Shown one piece after another: positions 41,134 to 50,403 of a stretch of DNA of 64,000 nucleotides. The translations under genes and the position numbers were made by a program. The notes under the pieces were generated by a model. The model saw only the letters and a program-made list of their open reading frames with translations. It was not told the DNA's origin and did not search any database. Positions within the stretch are counted from its first letter, which is position 1. Every line of letters begins with the position of its first letter. The stretch is taken from NCBI GenBank assembly GCA_964561995.1, contig CAZLQZ010000001.1, forward strand, positions 62,001 to 126,000, read 5' to 3'. This stretch comes from JABIAG01 sp964561995 (GTDB taxonomy: Archaea; Nanobdellota; Nanobdellia; Woesearchaeales; JABIAG01).

Positions 41134-41247
41134 GGGCCGGTAGCTCAGTTTGGTAGAGCACTTGACTTTTAATGCTTAATTGCAAGAAGGAATCAAGTGG
41201 TCGCGAGTTCAAATAACCAAAGTGGTTGGAAAGTCTCGTCCGGCCCG
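41134..41247 (+). tRNA. trnK: tRNA-Lys (UUU) with two predicted introns
   Basis: Acceptor GGGCCGG (41134-41140)/CCGGCCC (41240-41246), discriminator G 41247. D stem GCTC/GAGC (41143-46, 41156-59). Anticodon stem CTTGA (41161-41165)/TCAAG (41193-41197) with anticodon TTT at 41168-41170. Intron 1 about 41172-41191 (20 nt, position 37/38). T stem GCGAG (41203-41207)/CTCGT (41235-41239) encloses 27 nt instead of 7. So intron 2 (20 nt, about 41213-41232) interrupts the T loop and contains AACCA-AAG-TGGTT. Confidence 0.88.
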
Positions 41248-41274
41248 CTATTAAAATTGAAAAGGTGTTCAAAT

Positions 41275-41517
41275 ATGGCAAAAAAAAAAACGAAAATAAG
41301 CAAACACATCTTAATTCCTAAACATACTAAGTTGACTGAATCTGAAAAAAAACAATTACTTGAAAAGTATAATGTTACAGTTAAGGAATTACCATCAATT
41401 TACATTACTGATTCTGCTTTAGAGGGCATTACAGTTAAAGCAAATGATGTTATTAAAATAGAAAGAGATAGTCCAACAGCGGGTCATACCGTATTTTATA
41501 GGAGCGTTATAGAATGA
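41275..41517 (+). CDS. rpoH: RNA polymerase subunit H
   Basis: 80 residues from the ATG at 41275, with AAAGGTG 7-14 nt upstream. A longer frame starting in the tRNA gene is rejected. SKHILIPKHTKLTESEKKQLLEKY, LPSIYITDSALEG and GHTVFYRSVIE match archaeal RpoH (equivalent to the C-terminal domain of eukaryotic RPB5), at its usual length. It heads the RNA polymerase superoperon. Its last base pairs with the rpoB2 start in a 4-nt ATGA overlap. Confidence 0.95.
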   Translation: MAKKKTKISKHILIPKHTKLTESEKKQLLEKYNVTVKELPSIYITDSALEGITVKANDVIKIERDSPTAGHTVFYRSVIE

Positions 41518-43001
41518 AAAGAACCGAGCTATTATTAAAAAGATATTTTGAAGAAAACTCATTAGTTGTTTCTGATATTAATTCTTTCAATCATTTTATT
41601 GATGTAGGATTACAAGAAATAATTGATGAAAATAAAGAATTAACACCTCCAATTGTTCCACCAAATGTTGAAGATTTTAAAATTCATTTGGATAAAGTTT
41701 GGGTAGATAAACCTGAAGTTATTGAAGCTGATGGAAGTAAAAGAGAAATTTTACCTATGGAAGCAAGACTAAGAAAATTAACTTATGCGGCTCCTGTTAT
41801 GTTAAGTATTTCTGCTCATATTAATGGTGTTCAAAGAGAATCTTTTACAACACAAATTGCATCTATTCCCGTTATGTTGAAATGTAAAAAATGTTATTTA
41901 CATGGATTATCTAGAGATGAATTAATTGATAAGGGAGAAGACCCAGATGACCCAGGTGGTTATTTTATTGTTAATGGAACTGAAAAAGTTTTAATTTCTG
42001 TTGAAGATTTAATGCCTAATAATTTCCTAGTTGAAAAAGAAAAAGCATCTGGAAATTATATTGGTAAATTATTTTCTGAGAAAGGTGCTTTTAAAATTCC
42101 GCATACTGTTCAAAAGAAAAAAGACGGTTTGTTTTATTTAACTTTTACTAGAGTTAAAGAAGTTCCTTTGGTGATTATTCTAAAAGCTTTAGGATTATCT
42201 AAAGATGAAGAAATTGTTAAAGCAATCTCTGTTGAAGAACAGTTTGATGATGTTTTAGTTAACTTGTACGAATTTGTCAATATTAAAACTGAAGAAGATG
42301 CTTTAGATCATTTATCTAAAAAAATTAACGTTACTCAACCTAAACAAATTAGGATGGAAAGAACTCAAGAAGTTATTGATAAATATTTATTTCCCCATAT
42401 TGGTGGAACAAAAGAAGATAGATTAATGAAAGCATATAACTTATGTAAACTTCTTAAAAAATATATCAAAGTTAGTAATGGTATGATTGAACAAGATGAT
42501 AAAGATCATTATAAAAATAAAAATCTTAAATTAAGTGGCGAATTACTTACTGATTTGTTTAGAGCTAATTTAAGAATTCTTGTTGGGGATATGTTATATA
42601 ACTTCCAAAGAATTGTTAAGAGGGGAAAAGTTCCTTCTATAAAAGTAATAATTAGAGAAAAACTCTTAACATCAAGAATTTATAGTAGTATGGCTACTGG
42701 TTCTTGGGTTGGAGGAAGAAAAGGTATTTCTCAAAGATTGTCAAGAATTAATTACTTGGATATGCTTTCGCATTTGCAAAGAGTAGTTTCTCCTTTGTCA
42801 TCATCACAAGAAAATTTTGAAGCAAGAGAATTACACCCAACTCATATGGGTAGATTATGTCCTTCTGAAACTCCTGAAGGTACTAATATTGGTTTAAGAA
42901 AAAACCTATCGCTTCTTGCTCAAATTTCACAAAAAGAAGGTGAAGGTGAATTAATTAACCAGCTAAAAGATTTAGGTTTAATAGGGGTGCAAAATGAATG
43001 A
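41514..43001 (+). CDS. rpoB2: RNA polymerase subunit B'' (N-terminal half of B)
   Basis: 495 residues covering the N-terminal half of the second-largest subunit: protrusion, lobe and fork. PPIVPPNVEDFKIH, MEARLRKLTYAAPVMLSI and GYFIVNGTEKVLISVEDL are conserved. It ends with ARELHPTHMGRLCPSETPEGTNIGLRKNL and QLKDLGLIG. The split between B'' and B' is a known arrangement in many archaea, not a frameshift: both frames have their own start and stop and overlap by 8 nt. Confidence 0.96.
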   Translation: MKRTELLLKRYFEENSLVVSDINSFNHFIDVGLQEIIDENKELTPPIVPPNVEDFKIHLDKVWVDKPEVIEADGSKREILPMEARLRKLTYAAPVMLSISAHINGVQRESFTTQIASIPVMLKCKKCYLHGLSRDELIDKGEDPDDPGGYFIVNGTEKVLISVEDLMPNNFLVEKEKASGNYIGKLFSEKGAFKIPHTVQKKKDGLFYLTFTRVKEVPLVIILKALGLSKDEEIVKAISVEEQFDDVLVNLYEFVNIKTEEDALDHLSKKINVTQPKQIRMERTQEVIDKYLFPHIGGTKEDRLMKAYNLCKLLKKYIKVSNGMIEQDDKDHYKNKNLKLSGELLTDLFRANLRILVGDMLYNFQRIVKRGKVPSIKVIIREKLLTSRIYSSMATGSWVGGRKGISQRLSRINYLDMLSHLQRVVSPLSSSQENFEARELHPTHMGRLCPSETPEGTNIGLRKNLSLLAQISQKEGEGELINQLKDLGLIGVQNE

Positions 43002-44796
43002 TATTTTTTTAAATGGAAAATTTTTAGGTAGTGTTGAAGACCCAATCAAATTTACTTCAAGTTTAAGAGAAGAGAGAAGAAAAAATAAAATCAGTGGAAA
43101 TGTTAATATTTATCACGATAAAGAAAAAGCTACACTTTTTGTTTCTAATTCGGGTGGAAGAGTAAGAAGACCTTTAATTCTTGTTAAAGAAGGAAAAAGT
43201 TTACTGACTGAACAACATCTAAAACAATTAGAAAAAAAAGAAATAGGTTGGTCTGATTTAGTTAAACAAGGTGTTATTGAATTTTTAGATGCTTCTGAAG
43301 AAGAAAATGTTTATATTTCTTTTAGTGAAGATAGTTTAAATGAAGATCATACACATTTAGAAATTACACCTTTGGCAATGTTTGGATTATGTACTTCATT
43401 GTTTCCGTTTGCAAATTTTACTCAGGGAACAAGGGTTTCTATTGGTTCGAAAAACCAAAAACAAGCTTTAGGTTTTTATGCAGCTAATTATCAAACAAGA
43501 GTTGATATGGATATAAGTTTGTTACATACACCGCAAGTTCCTATGGTACAATCTGTAATGCATTCAGTTTCAGAATATGAAACTCATCCATCTGGACAAA
43601 ATGTTGTTGTTGCAATTATGGCATATGATGGTTATAATATGGATGACGCATTGGTTATTAACAGAGCAAGTATTGATAGAGGATTAGCAAGAAGTACTTA
43701 TTATAGGCCTGTTCTTTCAGAAGAATTAAGATATTCTGGTGGATTAACTGATGAAATCGGAATTCCTGATAAGGAAGTTAAAGGTTATAAAAGTGAAATA
43801 GATTATAAATTTCTTGAAGAAGATGGCATTATTAGTTCCGAATCAGATGTTAAAGAAGGCGATGTTGTTATTGGAAAAACTTCACCTCCTAGATTTTTAT
43901 CTGGACTTGATGAATATAATCTTGCAAGTTCAACTAGAAGAGAATCTAGTTCTGCTTTAAAACATGGAGAAAAAGGAATTGTAGATTTTGTTATGATTAG
44001 TGAAAGTAGTAATGGTAACAAAATGGTTCAAGTAAGACTTAGAGAACAAAGAATTCCAGAAATAGGAGACAAGTTTACTTCTAGACACGGTCAAAAAGGT
44101 GTTTTAGGATTAATTGTTGATCCTGCTGATATGCCTTTTACAACTTCTGGAGTTAGTCCTGATTTAATATTCTCTCCACACGGAATTCCGTCTAGGATGA
44201 CTGTTTCACATCTACTTGAGTTATTAGGTGGAAAAGTTGGAGCATTATCAGGTAGATATGTAGATGGTACTACTTTTGAATCTGAATCAGAAGAATCATT
44301 AAGAAATGAATTAAAATCATTAGGTTTTAGAGACGATGGTGTTGAAACTATGTATAATGGTATTACTGGACAAAAATATAATGCTAGAATTTTTGTTGGA
44401 AATATGTATTATTTAAAATTAAAACACATGGTTGCAAACAAAATGCATGCTAGAGCTCGTGGACCAATCCAACTTTTAACTAGACAACCAACTGAAGGTA
44501 GAGCAAAAGAAGGTGGTTTAAGATTAGGAGAGATGGAGAAAGATACTTTTGTTGCACATGGAGCTTCATTGTTGTTAAAAGAAAGATTTGATTCTGATAA
44601 AACAATAGTTCCAGTTTGTGAAACTTGTGGAATGATGGCAGTTTATGACAATTACAAAGACAAAACATTTTGTCCAATGTGTGGTGGAGAAGCAGTAATT
44701 TCTAACATAGAAATAAGTTATGCTTTCAAATTATTACTGGACGAATTTAAGACACTTGGAGTTTATCCAAAATTAAACTTAACTAATAAATACTGA
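42994..44796 (+). CDS. rpoB1: RNA polymerase subunit B' (C-terminal half of B)
   Basis: 600 residues with the catalytic hybrid-binding and wall domains. VVAIMAYDGYNMDDALVINR, GDKFTSRHGQKGVLGLI, GRAKEGGLRLGEMEKDTFVAHGAS and a C-terminal CETCGMMAV...CPMCGG zinc site are conserved. It starts with MNDIFLNGKFLGSVEDP, the usual B' N-terminus. The gene overlaps rpoB2 by 8 nt and precedes rpoA1 by 8 nt. Confidence 0.96.
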   Translation: MNDIFLNGKFLGSVEDPIKFTSSLREERRKNKISGNVNIYHDKEKATLFVSNSGGRVRRPLILVKEGKSLLTEQHLKQLEKKEIGWSDLVKQGVIEFLDASEEENVYISFSEDSLNEDHTHLEITPLAMFGLCTSLFPFANFTQGTRVSIGSKNQKQALGFYAANYQTRVDMDISLLHTPQVPMVQSVMHSVSEYETHPSGQNVVVAIMAYDGYNMDDALVINRASIDRGLARSTYYRPVLSEELRYSGGLTDEIGIPDKEVKGYKSEIDYKFLEEDGIISSESDVKEGDVVIGKTSPPRFLSGLDEYNLASSTRRESSSALKHGEKGIVDFVMISESSNGNKMVQVRLREQRIPEIGDKFTSRHGQKGVLGLIVDPADMPFTTSGVSPDLIFSPHGIPSRMTVSHLLELLGGKVGALSGRYVDGTTFESESEESLRNELKSLGFRDDGVETMYNGITGQKYNARIFVGNMYYLKLKHMVANKMHARARGPIQLLTRQPTEGRAKEGGLRLGEMEKDTFVAHGASLLLKERFDSDKTIVPVCETCGMMAVYDNYKDKTFCPMCGGEAVISNIEISYAFKLLLDEFKTLGVYPKLNLTNKY

Positions 44797-44804
44797 GGAA
44801 TAAA

Positions 44805-47381
44805 ATGGACGAAACAGAAAAATATGTTTATAAAAAAGTTGACTCAATCGATTTTGGAGTTCTTTCACCAAAACTAATGAAGGATATGTCTTCTGCTAAA
44901 ATTGTTACACCAGAATTGTACGATAAAGAAGGATATCCAGTAGATGGCGGATTAATGGATGTTAGATTAGGCGTAATTGATCCGGGATTGAATTGTAAAA
45001 CTTGCGGAGCTAAATTAAAAGAATGTCCAGGACACTTTGGTTATATTGAACTTGCAAGACCATTAATTCATATAAAATTTATGTCTCAAATTATGAATCT
45101 CTTAAATACTACTTGTAGAGAATGTGCAATGCCATTAATTCAACAAGCAAAAATTGAGAGTGAAATTGAAGCAATAGAACAATTAGGAAGAGATACTTCT
45201 TCAACTTTGGTTGATAAGTATGTAAAAGGTGTTATTGCAAAATTAAAAACTCAAAAAAAATGTCCTCATTGTAAAGCTGCTCAAATAAAAGTTAAATTAG
45301 AAAAACCAAGTACTTTTTTTGAAGGAGATAAAAGATTAACTCCTATTGAAGTGAGAACAAGACTTGAAAAAATTTCTGATGAAGTTTTACCTTTATTCGG
45401 ATTAAATCCAAAAACAGTTAGACCAGAATGGATGATATTAACATTACTTCCTATTCCGCCAGTAACTATGAGACCTTCTATTACTTTAGAATCCGGTGAA
45501 AGAAGTGAAGACGATTTAACTCATAAACTAGGAGATATAGTAAGAATTAATCAAAGATTATTTGAAAACATTAACGCTGGTGCTCCAGAAATTATTATTG
45601 AAGATTTATGGGACTTGTTACAATATCATGTTACAACTTTCTTTGATAACAATATTGCCCAATTGCCTCCTGCTCGTCATAGATCAGGACAGCCTTTGAA
45701 AACAATTACTGAAAGAATTAAAAGTAAAGAAGGAAGGATTAGACATAATCTTGCTGGTAAAAGAACTAATTTTTCAGCAAGAACTGCAATTAGTCCCGAT
45801 TCAAAACTTGCAATTTATGAAGTTGGTGTACCTCGAATTATTGCAATGAAATTAACCATTCCTGAAAGAGTAACTGAATGGAATTTAGAATATCTTAAGA
45901 AATTTGTTGAAAATGGTCCCGATCAATATCCTGGATCAAATTACATTGAAAGACCAGATGGTAAGAAAAAGAAAATAACTTCTGAAACAAAAGAAGCTGC
46001 TTTAGAAGAATTACAACCTGGTTATATTATTGAAAGACACCTAATGGATGGTGATGTTGCACTTTTTAACAGGCAACCTTCATTACATAGAATGAGTATG
46101 ATGTGTCACAAAGTAAGAGTTCTACCTTATAAAACTTTTAGAATGAATCCTTGTGTTAACCATCCTTATAACGCAGATTATGATGGGGATGAAATGAACT
46201 TACACATACCTCAAACTGAAGAAGCAAGAGCAGAAGCTGAAATTTTAATGCAGGTACAAACTCAATTGATCTCTCCAAGATATGGTAGTTCAGTTATTGG
46301 ATGTATTCAAGATGCAGTTAGTGGGAATTATGTTTTAACTAAGTTTATGAAATTTACAAGACAAGAAGCTGTTGATTTATTGTATGTTATTGGTGTTGAT
46401 GATATCAAAATAAATAAAGAAGTGGTAGACGGTAAAGAAATAGTTTCACACTTATTTCCTACAGATTTTGATTTCAAAGGAAAATCAAAAACGGGTGATG
46501 ATTTAGAAATTAAAAAAGGTAAGCTAGTTACTGGTGTACTTGACAACGCTAATTTAGGTGGTGGTGGTGAAGGACTATTAATTAGAAGAATTCATCAAAA
46601 GTACGGTGAAGATTTAGCTGTTGATATTTTATTTAAATTGTTTAGATTGGGAATTGAAATTTTAACAAGATATGGATTTACTTCATGTTTATCTGACTTG
46701 GATCTTCCAGATGAAGCAAATAATAAAATCAAAGAAGTTATTTCTGCAGCTGAAGATAAATCTACTCAATTAATTAAAGATTTTGAAGCAGGAACATTAG
46801 AACTTATTCCTGGTAAAGACCTTAAGGAAACTTTGGAATTACGAATCCTTGAAACTTTAAACAAAGCAAGAAATGAAGCGGGAGATTTAGTTTCAGAATT
46901 TACTAATAAAGATTCTAATACAATGGTGATGGCAATTTCAGGAGCAAAGGGTAAAATGCTTAACTTTACTCAAATGTCTGGATGTGTTGGTCAGCAGGCT
47001 TTAAGAGGACAAAGGATTAATAAGGGATTTAAAGATAGAACACTTTCAGTTTTTAAAACTGGTGAGTTAAGTCCTAAGGCTCACGGATTTATTGGTCATG
47101 GTTATAAAAGTGGATTAGACCCTGTTGAATTTTACTTTCAAGCAATGGTAGGAAGAGATTCACTGATGGATACTGCTTTAAGAACACCAAAGTCCGGTTA
47201 TCTATATAGAAGATTGGCTAATGCAATGCAAGACTTAAAAGTTGAATATGATCATACAGTAAGAGATGCATCAAACAAAATTATACAATTTGAATATGGT
47301 GAAGATAGTATTGATGTATCAAAATCTGAAAAAGGAAAAATCAATGTAGAAAGAATAATTCACGAGGTTGAACAACAATGA
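44805..47381 (+). CDS. rpoA1: RNA polymerase subunit A'
   Basis: 858 residues, most of the largest subunit: clamp, active site and bridge helix. The Mg-binding loop is NADYDGDEMN. The clamp zinc site is CKTCGAKLKECPGHFG, with a second CPHC/CxxC pair around CRECAMP and CPHCKA. Conserved MSGCVGQQALRGQRI and DRTLSVFKTGELSPKAHGFI follow. GAGG lies about 6 nt before the ATG. It overlaps rpoA2 by 4 nt. Confidence 0.97.
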   Translation: MDETEKYVYKKVDSIDFGVLSPKLMKDMSSAKIVTPELYDKEGYPVDGGLMDVRLGVIDPGLNCKTCGAKLKECPGHFGYIELARPLIHIKFMSQIMNLLNTTCRECAMPLIQQAKIESEIEAIEQLGRDTSSTLVDKYVKGVIAKLKTQKKCPHCKAAQIKVKLEKPSTFFEGDKRLTPIEVRTRLEKISDEVLPLFGLNPKTVRPEWMILTLLPIPPVTMRPSITLESGERSEDDLTHKLGDIVRINQRLFENINAGAPEIIIEDLWDLLQYHVTTFFDNNIAQLPPARHRSGQPLKTITERIKSKEGRIRHNLAGKRTNFSARTAISPDSKLAIYEVGVPRIIAMKLTIPERVTEWNLEYLKKFVENGPDQYPGSNYIERPDGKKKKITSETKEAALEELQPGYIIERHLMDGDVALFNRQPSLHRMSMMCHKVRVLPYKTFRMNPCVNHPYNADYDGDEMNLHIPQTEEARAEAEILMQVQTQLISPRYGSSVIGCIQDAVSGNYVLTKFMKFTRQEAVDLLYVIGVDDIKINKEVVDGKEIVSHLFPTDFDFKGKSKTGDDLEIKKGKLVTGVLDNANLGGGGEGLLIRRIHQKYGEDLAVDILFKLFRLGIEILTRYGFTSCLSDLDLPDEANNKIKEVISAAEDKSTQLIKDFEAGTLELIPGKDLKETLELRILETLNKARNEAGDLVSEFTNKDSNTMVMAISGAKGKMLNFTQMSGCVGQQALRGQRINKGFKDRTLSVFKTGELSPKAHGFIGHGYKSGLDPVEFYFQAMVGRDSLMDTALRTPKSGYLYRRLANAMQDLKVEYDHTVRDASNKIIQFEYGEDSIDVSKSEKGKINVERIIHEVEQQ

Positions 47382-48505
47382 AAATTTCATCAGAATACTC
47401 AAATGTTTTATCTCCTCAAATTATAGAGGATTTAAAAGAAGCAGGAAAACATCTCTCAGATAGTAAGTTTAAGACTGTTTTAGATAATGTTAAATTTGAA
47501 TTTGAAAAATCAAAAATTACTCCGGGAGAATGTGTTGGTATTGTTTCCGCTGAAAGTATTGGAGAACCCGGTACACAAATGACATTAAATACATTCCATT
47601 TCGCGGGTGTATCTGAGATGAATGTTACTATGGGTTTGCCAAGAATTATTGAAATCCTCGATGGTAGAAAAAAAATCAAAACTCCAATGATGGAAATTTA
47701 TATGAAAAATAAAGTTTCTGCCGAAAAAGTTAAGGAACATGCAATGAGAATCAAAGAAACATTGCTCGAATCTGTTGTAGATGAATTTAATATTGATATT
47801 GCTGAATTAAAAGTTGAAGTTCTTTTAAAAGAACAAAAAATGAAAGATTTAGCTTTAACAATTACTCACATTTCAAATGCAATTAAAAAAGCAGTAAAAA
47901 GCTCAACAGTTACAAAAGGTAATGATAATAATGTAATTATTAAATTGACAGGAAAAAGTGCTTCAATTAATGATTTATACAAATTAAAAGAGTCATTAAA
48001 AGTAATTTTTATTAGTGGAATTAAAGGAATTAAAGAAATATTGCCTGTTAAAAGAAAAGAAGAATACATAATCATTACTGCTGGATCAAATTTAAACGAA
48101 ATTATGGCTCAAGAATTTGTAGATACAACTAGAACTGTAAGTAATGATATCTTTGAAGTATATGATGTTTTAGGAATTGAAGCTTCTAGGCAATTAATAA
48201 TGGATGAATTAATGAAAGTTATGGAAAATCAAGGTTTAAATGTGGATGTAAGACATATTATGCTTGTTGCTGATACAATGTGTACTAATGGAAATATAAA
48301 AGGTATTACAAGATACGGTGTTGTTAGTGAAAAATCATCAACTCTTGCAAGAGCATCTTTTGAAACTCCAATTAAACACATAATTGCAGCAGCGTTAACT
48401 GGAGAAAGAGATCAGTTGACTTCAGTTGTTGAAAATGTAATGCTTAATCAACCTGTTCCAGTAGGTACTGGTTTACCAGGTCTAGTAACAGAAGTTAAGA
48501 AATGA
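47378..48505 (+). CDS. rpoA2: RNA polymerase subunit A''
   Basis: 375 residues, the C-terminal part of the largest subunit. GVVSAESIGEPGTQMTLNTFHFAGVS-type sequence appears as VGIVSAESIGEPGTQMTLN followed by TFHFAGVSEMNVTMGLPRI (trigger loop/cleft). The end has MLVADTMCTNGNIKGITRYGV and EKSSTLARASFETPIKHI, typical of A''. It overlaps rpoA1 by 4 nt and is 7 nt from rpl30e. Confidence 0.97.
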   Translation: MKISSEYSNVLSPQIIEDLKEAGKHLSDSKFKTVLDNVKFEFEKSKITPGECVGIVSAESIGEPGTQMTLNTFHFAGVSEMNVTMGLPRIIEILDGRKKIKTPMMEIYMKNKVSAEKVKEHAMRIKETLLESVVDEFNIDIAELKVEVLLKEQKMKDLALTITHISNAIKKAVKSSTVTKGNDNNVIIKLTGKSASINDLYKLKESLKVIFISGIKGIKEILPVKRKEEYIIITAGSNLNEIMAQEFVDTTRTVSNDIFEVYDVLGIEASRQLIMDELMKVMENQGLNVDVRHIMLVADTMCTNGNIKGITRYGVVSEKSSTLARASFETPIKHIIAAALTGERDQLTSVVENVMLNQPVPVGTGLPGLVTEVKK

Positions 48506-48512
48506 GGTAAGA

Positions 48513-48797
48513 ATGGCTAAAAAGAAATTACTAAATGAAGAAATTGTAAAAATCAAAAAGGCTATTGAAGAAGGAAAGGCAGTTATTGGAACAAAAGAAG
48601 TAATCACTTCTTTAAGATCTAATGATTTAGTTGAAGTATTTTTATCATCAAATTGTCCGCCTGAAGTTGAAAAAGATCTTCTTCATATGACAAGTTTAAA
48701 TGATATTAAAACAACTAAACTTACTCAAGGTAATGATGATCTTGGAGTTGTATGTAAAAAACCCTTTTCTATTTCAGTATTAGGAATTAAACAATGA
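48513..48797 (+). CDS. rpl30e: ribosomal protein L30e
   Basis: 94 residues. KKAIEEGKAVIGTKEVITSLRSN, VFLSSNCPPEVEKDLLHM and GNDDLGVVCKKPFSISVLGIK match archaeal L30e, an L7Ae/L30e-fold protein that binds kink-turn RNA. GAGGTAAG precedes the ATG by about 6 nt. Its position between rpoA2 and nusA is the standard archaeal order. Confidence 0.94.
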   Translation: MAKKKLLNEEIVKIKKAIEEGKAVIGTKEVITSLRSNDLVEVFLSSNCPPEVEKDLLHMTSLNDIKTTKLTQGNDDLGVVCKKPFSISVLGIKQ

Positions 48798-48825
48798 TTT
48801 TTATTTTTTTTATGAGGCAAAGATA

Positions 48826-49239
48826 ATGGGTAAAATTCTGTTTGATATGGATACTATGAAGTTTACAACTATGTTTGAATCTTTAACTCACACTAAATTA
48901 AAAGATTGTTTTAAAGAAGAAGGTGGTATTGTTTTTGTTGTTATGCCTGGCTATATTGCAAAAGCAATAGGTAAACAAGGAATTAATGTTAAAAAGATAA
49001 GTAATGCTATTAAGAAAAATGTAATTATTATTGAATTTAATCCTGATGTGGTTGAATTTGTTAAGAACTTAGTAAGAGTTCGAGGAATAGCAATTAGAAA
49101 AGAAAATAATAATGTTATAATTAAATGTCCTGATACTAAAACAAAAGGTTTAGTATTTGGAAGAGAAAAAGAAAGATTAAAAAGAGCAGAATTAATTGTT
49201 AAAAGATATTTTGATATCGACGACATTAAGGTTGAATAA
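48826..49239 (+). CDS. nusA: archaeal NusA-like transcription factor
   Basis: 137 residues made of two KH domains: GGIVFVVMPGYIAKAIGKQGINVKK (GxxG loop GKQG) and KENNNVIIKCPDTKTKGLVFGREKERLKRAE (second KH with FGREKE). Archaeal NusA lacks the S1 and N-terminal domains of bacteria, consistent with this length. It binds RNA and probably works with RNA polymerase. GAGGCAAAG is upstream of the ATG. It sits in the usual rpl30e-nusA-rps12 order. Confidence 0.93.
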   Translation: MGKILFDMDTMKFTTMFESLTHTKLKDCFKEEGGIVFVVMPGYIAKAIGKQGINVKKISNAIKKNVIIIEFNPDVVEFVKNLVRVRGIAIRKENNNVIIKCPDTKTKGLVFGREKERLKRAELIVKRYFDIDDIKVE

Positions 49240-49298
49240 ATGTTATTTTTACAAAAGAAATTTTGAATTTCTGAGTATTATGCATTCTTTTTGGTCGA

Positions 49299-49311
49299 AA
49301 GCTTTATAAAT
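49299..49311 (+). promoter_or_regulatory. TATA box of rps12
   Basis: AAGCTTTATAAAT, centred about 28 nt before the rps12 ATG at 49334, indicates a separate promoter within the superoperon, after nusA. Confidence 0.6.
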
Positions 49312-49333
49312 AAATGGCGGTTTTTTAAAAACA

Positions 49334-49771
49334 ATGGGAAAGAAAACTAATGGAATAAATGCAGCAAATAAGCTGAAGAAAAGAAGAAATAGTTCTAACT
49401 GGCTTAGTAGAAGTTATAAGAATAAAGTTTTAGGTTTAAAAGTTAAAGCAGATCCCTTAGAAGGTTCATCACAATCTAAAGCAATTGTACTTGAGAAAGT
49501 TCAAATTGAAGCAAAACAACCAAACTCTGCAATGAGAAAATGTGTTAGAGTTCAATTAGTTAAAAACGGTAAACAAGTTACTGCTTTTGCACCAGGTGAT
49601 GGCGCAAGTAAATTAATTGATGAACACGATGAAGTAATTATTGAATGTATTGGTGGAAAGATGGGTAAAACCAAAGGTGATTTATCTGGAATTAGATTTC
49701 AAGTTATCAAAGTTAACGATCAAAGTTTAATAGCTCTACTAAAAGGAAAAATTGAGAAGGCAAGAAGATGA
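49334..49771 (+). CDS. rps12: ribosomal protein S12
   Basis: 145 residues. KQPNSAMRKCVRVQLVKNGK, TAFAPGDGASKLIDEHDEVIIE and GKTKGDLSGIRFQVIKVND are the conserved S12 segments forming part of the decoding centre. It overlaps rps7 by 4 nt and has its own TATA box, so S12-S7 form a second transcript besides the polymerase operon. Confidence 0.97.
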   Translation: MGKKTNGINAANKLKKRRNSSNWLSRSYKNKVLGLKVKADPLEGSSQSKAIVLEKVQIEAKQPNSAMRKCVRVQLVKNGKQVTAFAPGDGASKLIDEHDEVIIECIGGKMGKTKGDLSGIRFQVIKVNDQSLIALLKGKIEKARR

Positions 49772-50361
49772 TTAAATTTTTTAATAAATGGGATGCTGAA
49801 GGTATCAAAGTTGAAGATCCAGGACTTAAGGATTATATTATAGTAGAACCTAAAATAATTCCAAAAAGTGCAGGAAGAAATGCTAAATATAGATTTCATA
49901 AATCTAAAGCAACTATTGTTGAAAGACTTGTTAACAAAGTAATGGTTCCTGGACATAAATCTAAGAAACATAAACGGTCATCCGGTCATTTAACTGGAAT
50001 GAATATTCAAGCTTTACAAATTGTTGAAAAAGCATTTCAAATAATTGAAACTAGAACTAAAAAAAATCCTATTGTTGTACTATCAAAAGCTGTTGAAAAT
50101 GCTGCACCTAGAGAAGAAATTGTAGCTATTGAATATGGTGGAGCTCGTTATCCTAAAGCTGTAGAATGTTCCCCACAAAGACGAATTGATCTTGTAATGA
50201 GATTTGTAACTCAGGGTGCTTATACTAAATCTTTTAAAAGTAAAAAAGCAATTGAAAATGCTTTAGCTGATGAAATTATTGCTGCTTCTTTATTAAAACC
50301 AGAAAGTAATGCAATTTCTAAAAAGAACGAATTAGAAAGACAAGCAGACGCTAGCAGATAA
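49768..50361 (+). CDS. rps7: ribosomal protein S7
   Basis: 197 residues of the archaeal/eukaryotic S7 (uS7) type. FNKWDAEGIKVEDPGLKDYI, GRNAKYRFHKSKATIVERLVNKVM and NAAPREEIVAIEYGGARYPKAVECSPQRRIDLVMRF (quoted in parts) are conserved. It binds 16S rRNA at the head of the small subunit. The C-terminal NELERQADASR is also standard. No EF-G or EF-1alpha follows on this strand. Confidence 0.97.
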   Translation: MIKFFNKWDAEGIKVEDPGLKDYIIVEPKIIPKSAGRNAKYRFHKSKATIVERLVNKVMVPGHKSKKHKRSSGHLTGMNIQALQIVEKAFQIIETRTKKNPIVVLSKAVENAAPREEIVAIEYGGARYPKAVECSPQRRIDLVMRFVTQGAYTKSFKSKKAIENALADEIIAASLLKPESNAISKKNELERQADASR

Positions 50362-50403
50362 ATTTATAAACTAATTTCTTATTTTTTATTTTGAGGTGAT
50401 ATT

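Noticed and set aside
41197..41274. Extended rpoH start inside the tRNA-Lys gene
   Set aside because: The extension overlaps the T arm and acceptor of the tRNA; the ATG at 41275 has its own ribosome binding site and gives the normal RpoH length.
42994..43001. Possible frameshift splitting the RNA polymerase B subunit
   Set aside because: Split B''/B' genes are common in archaea, and both halves have proper starts and ends with an 8-nt overlap.
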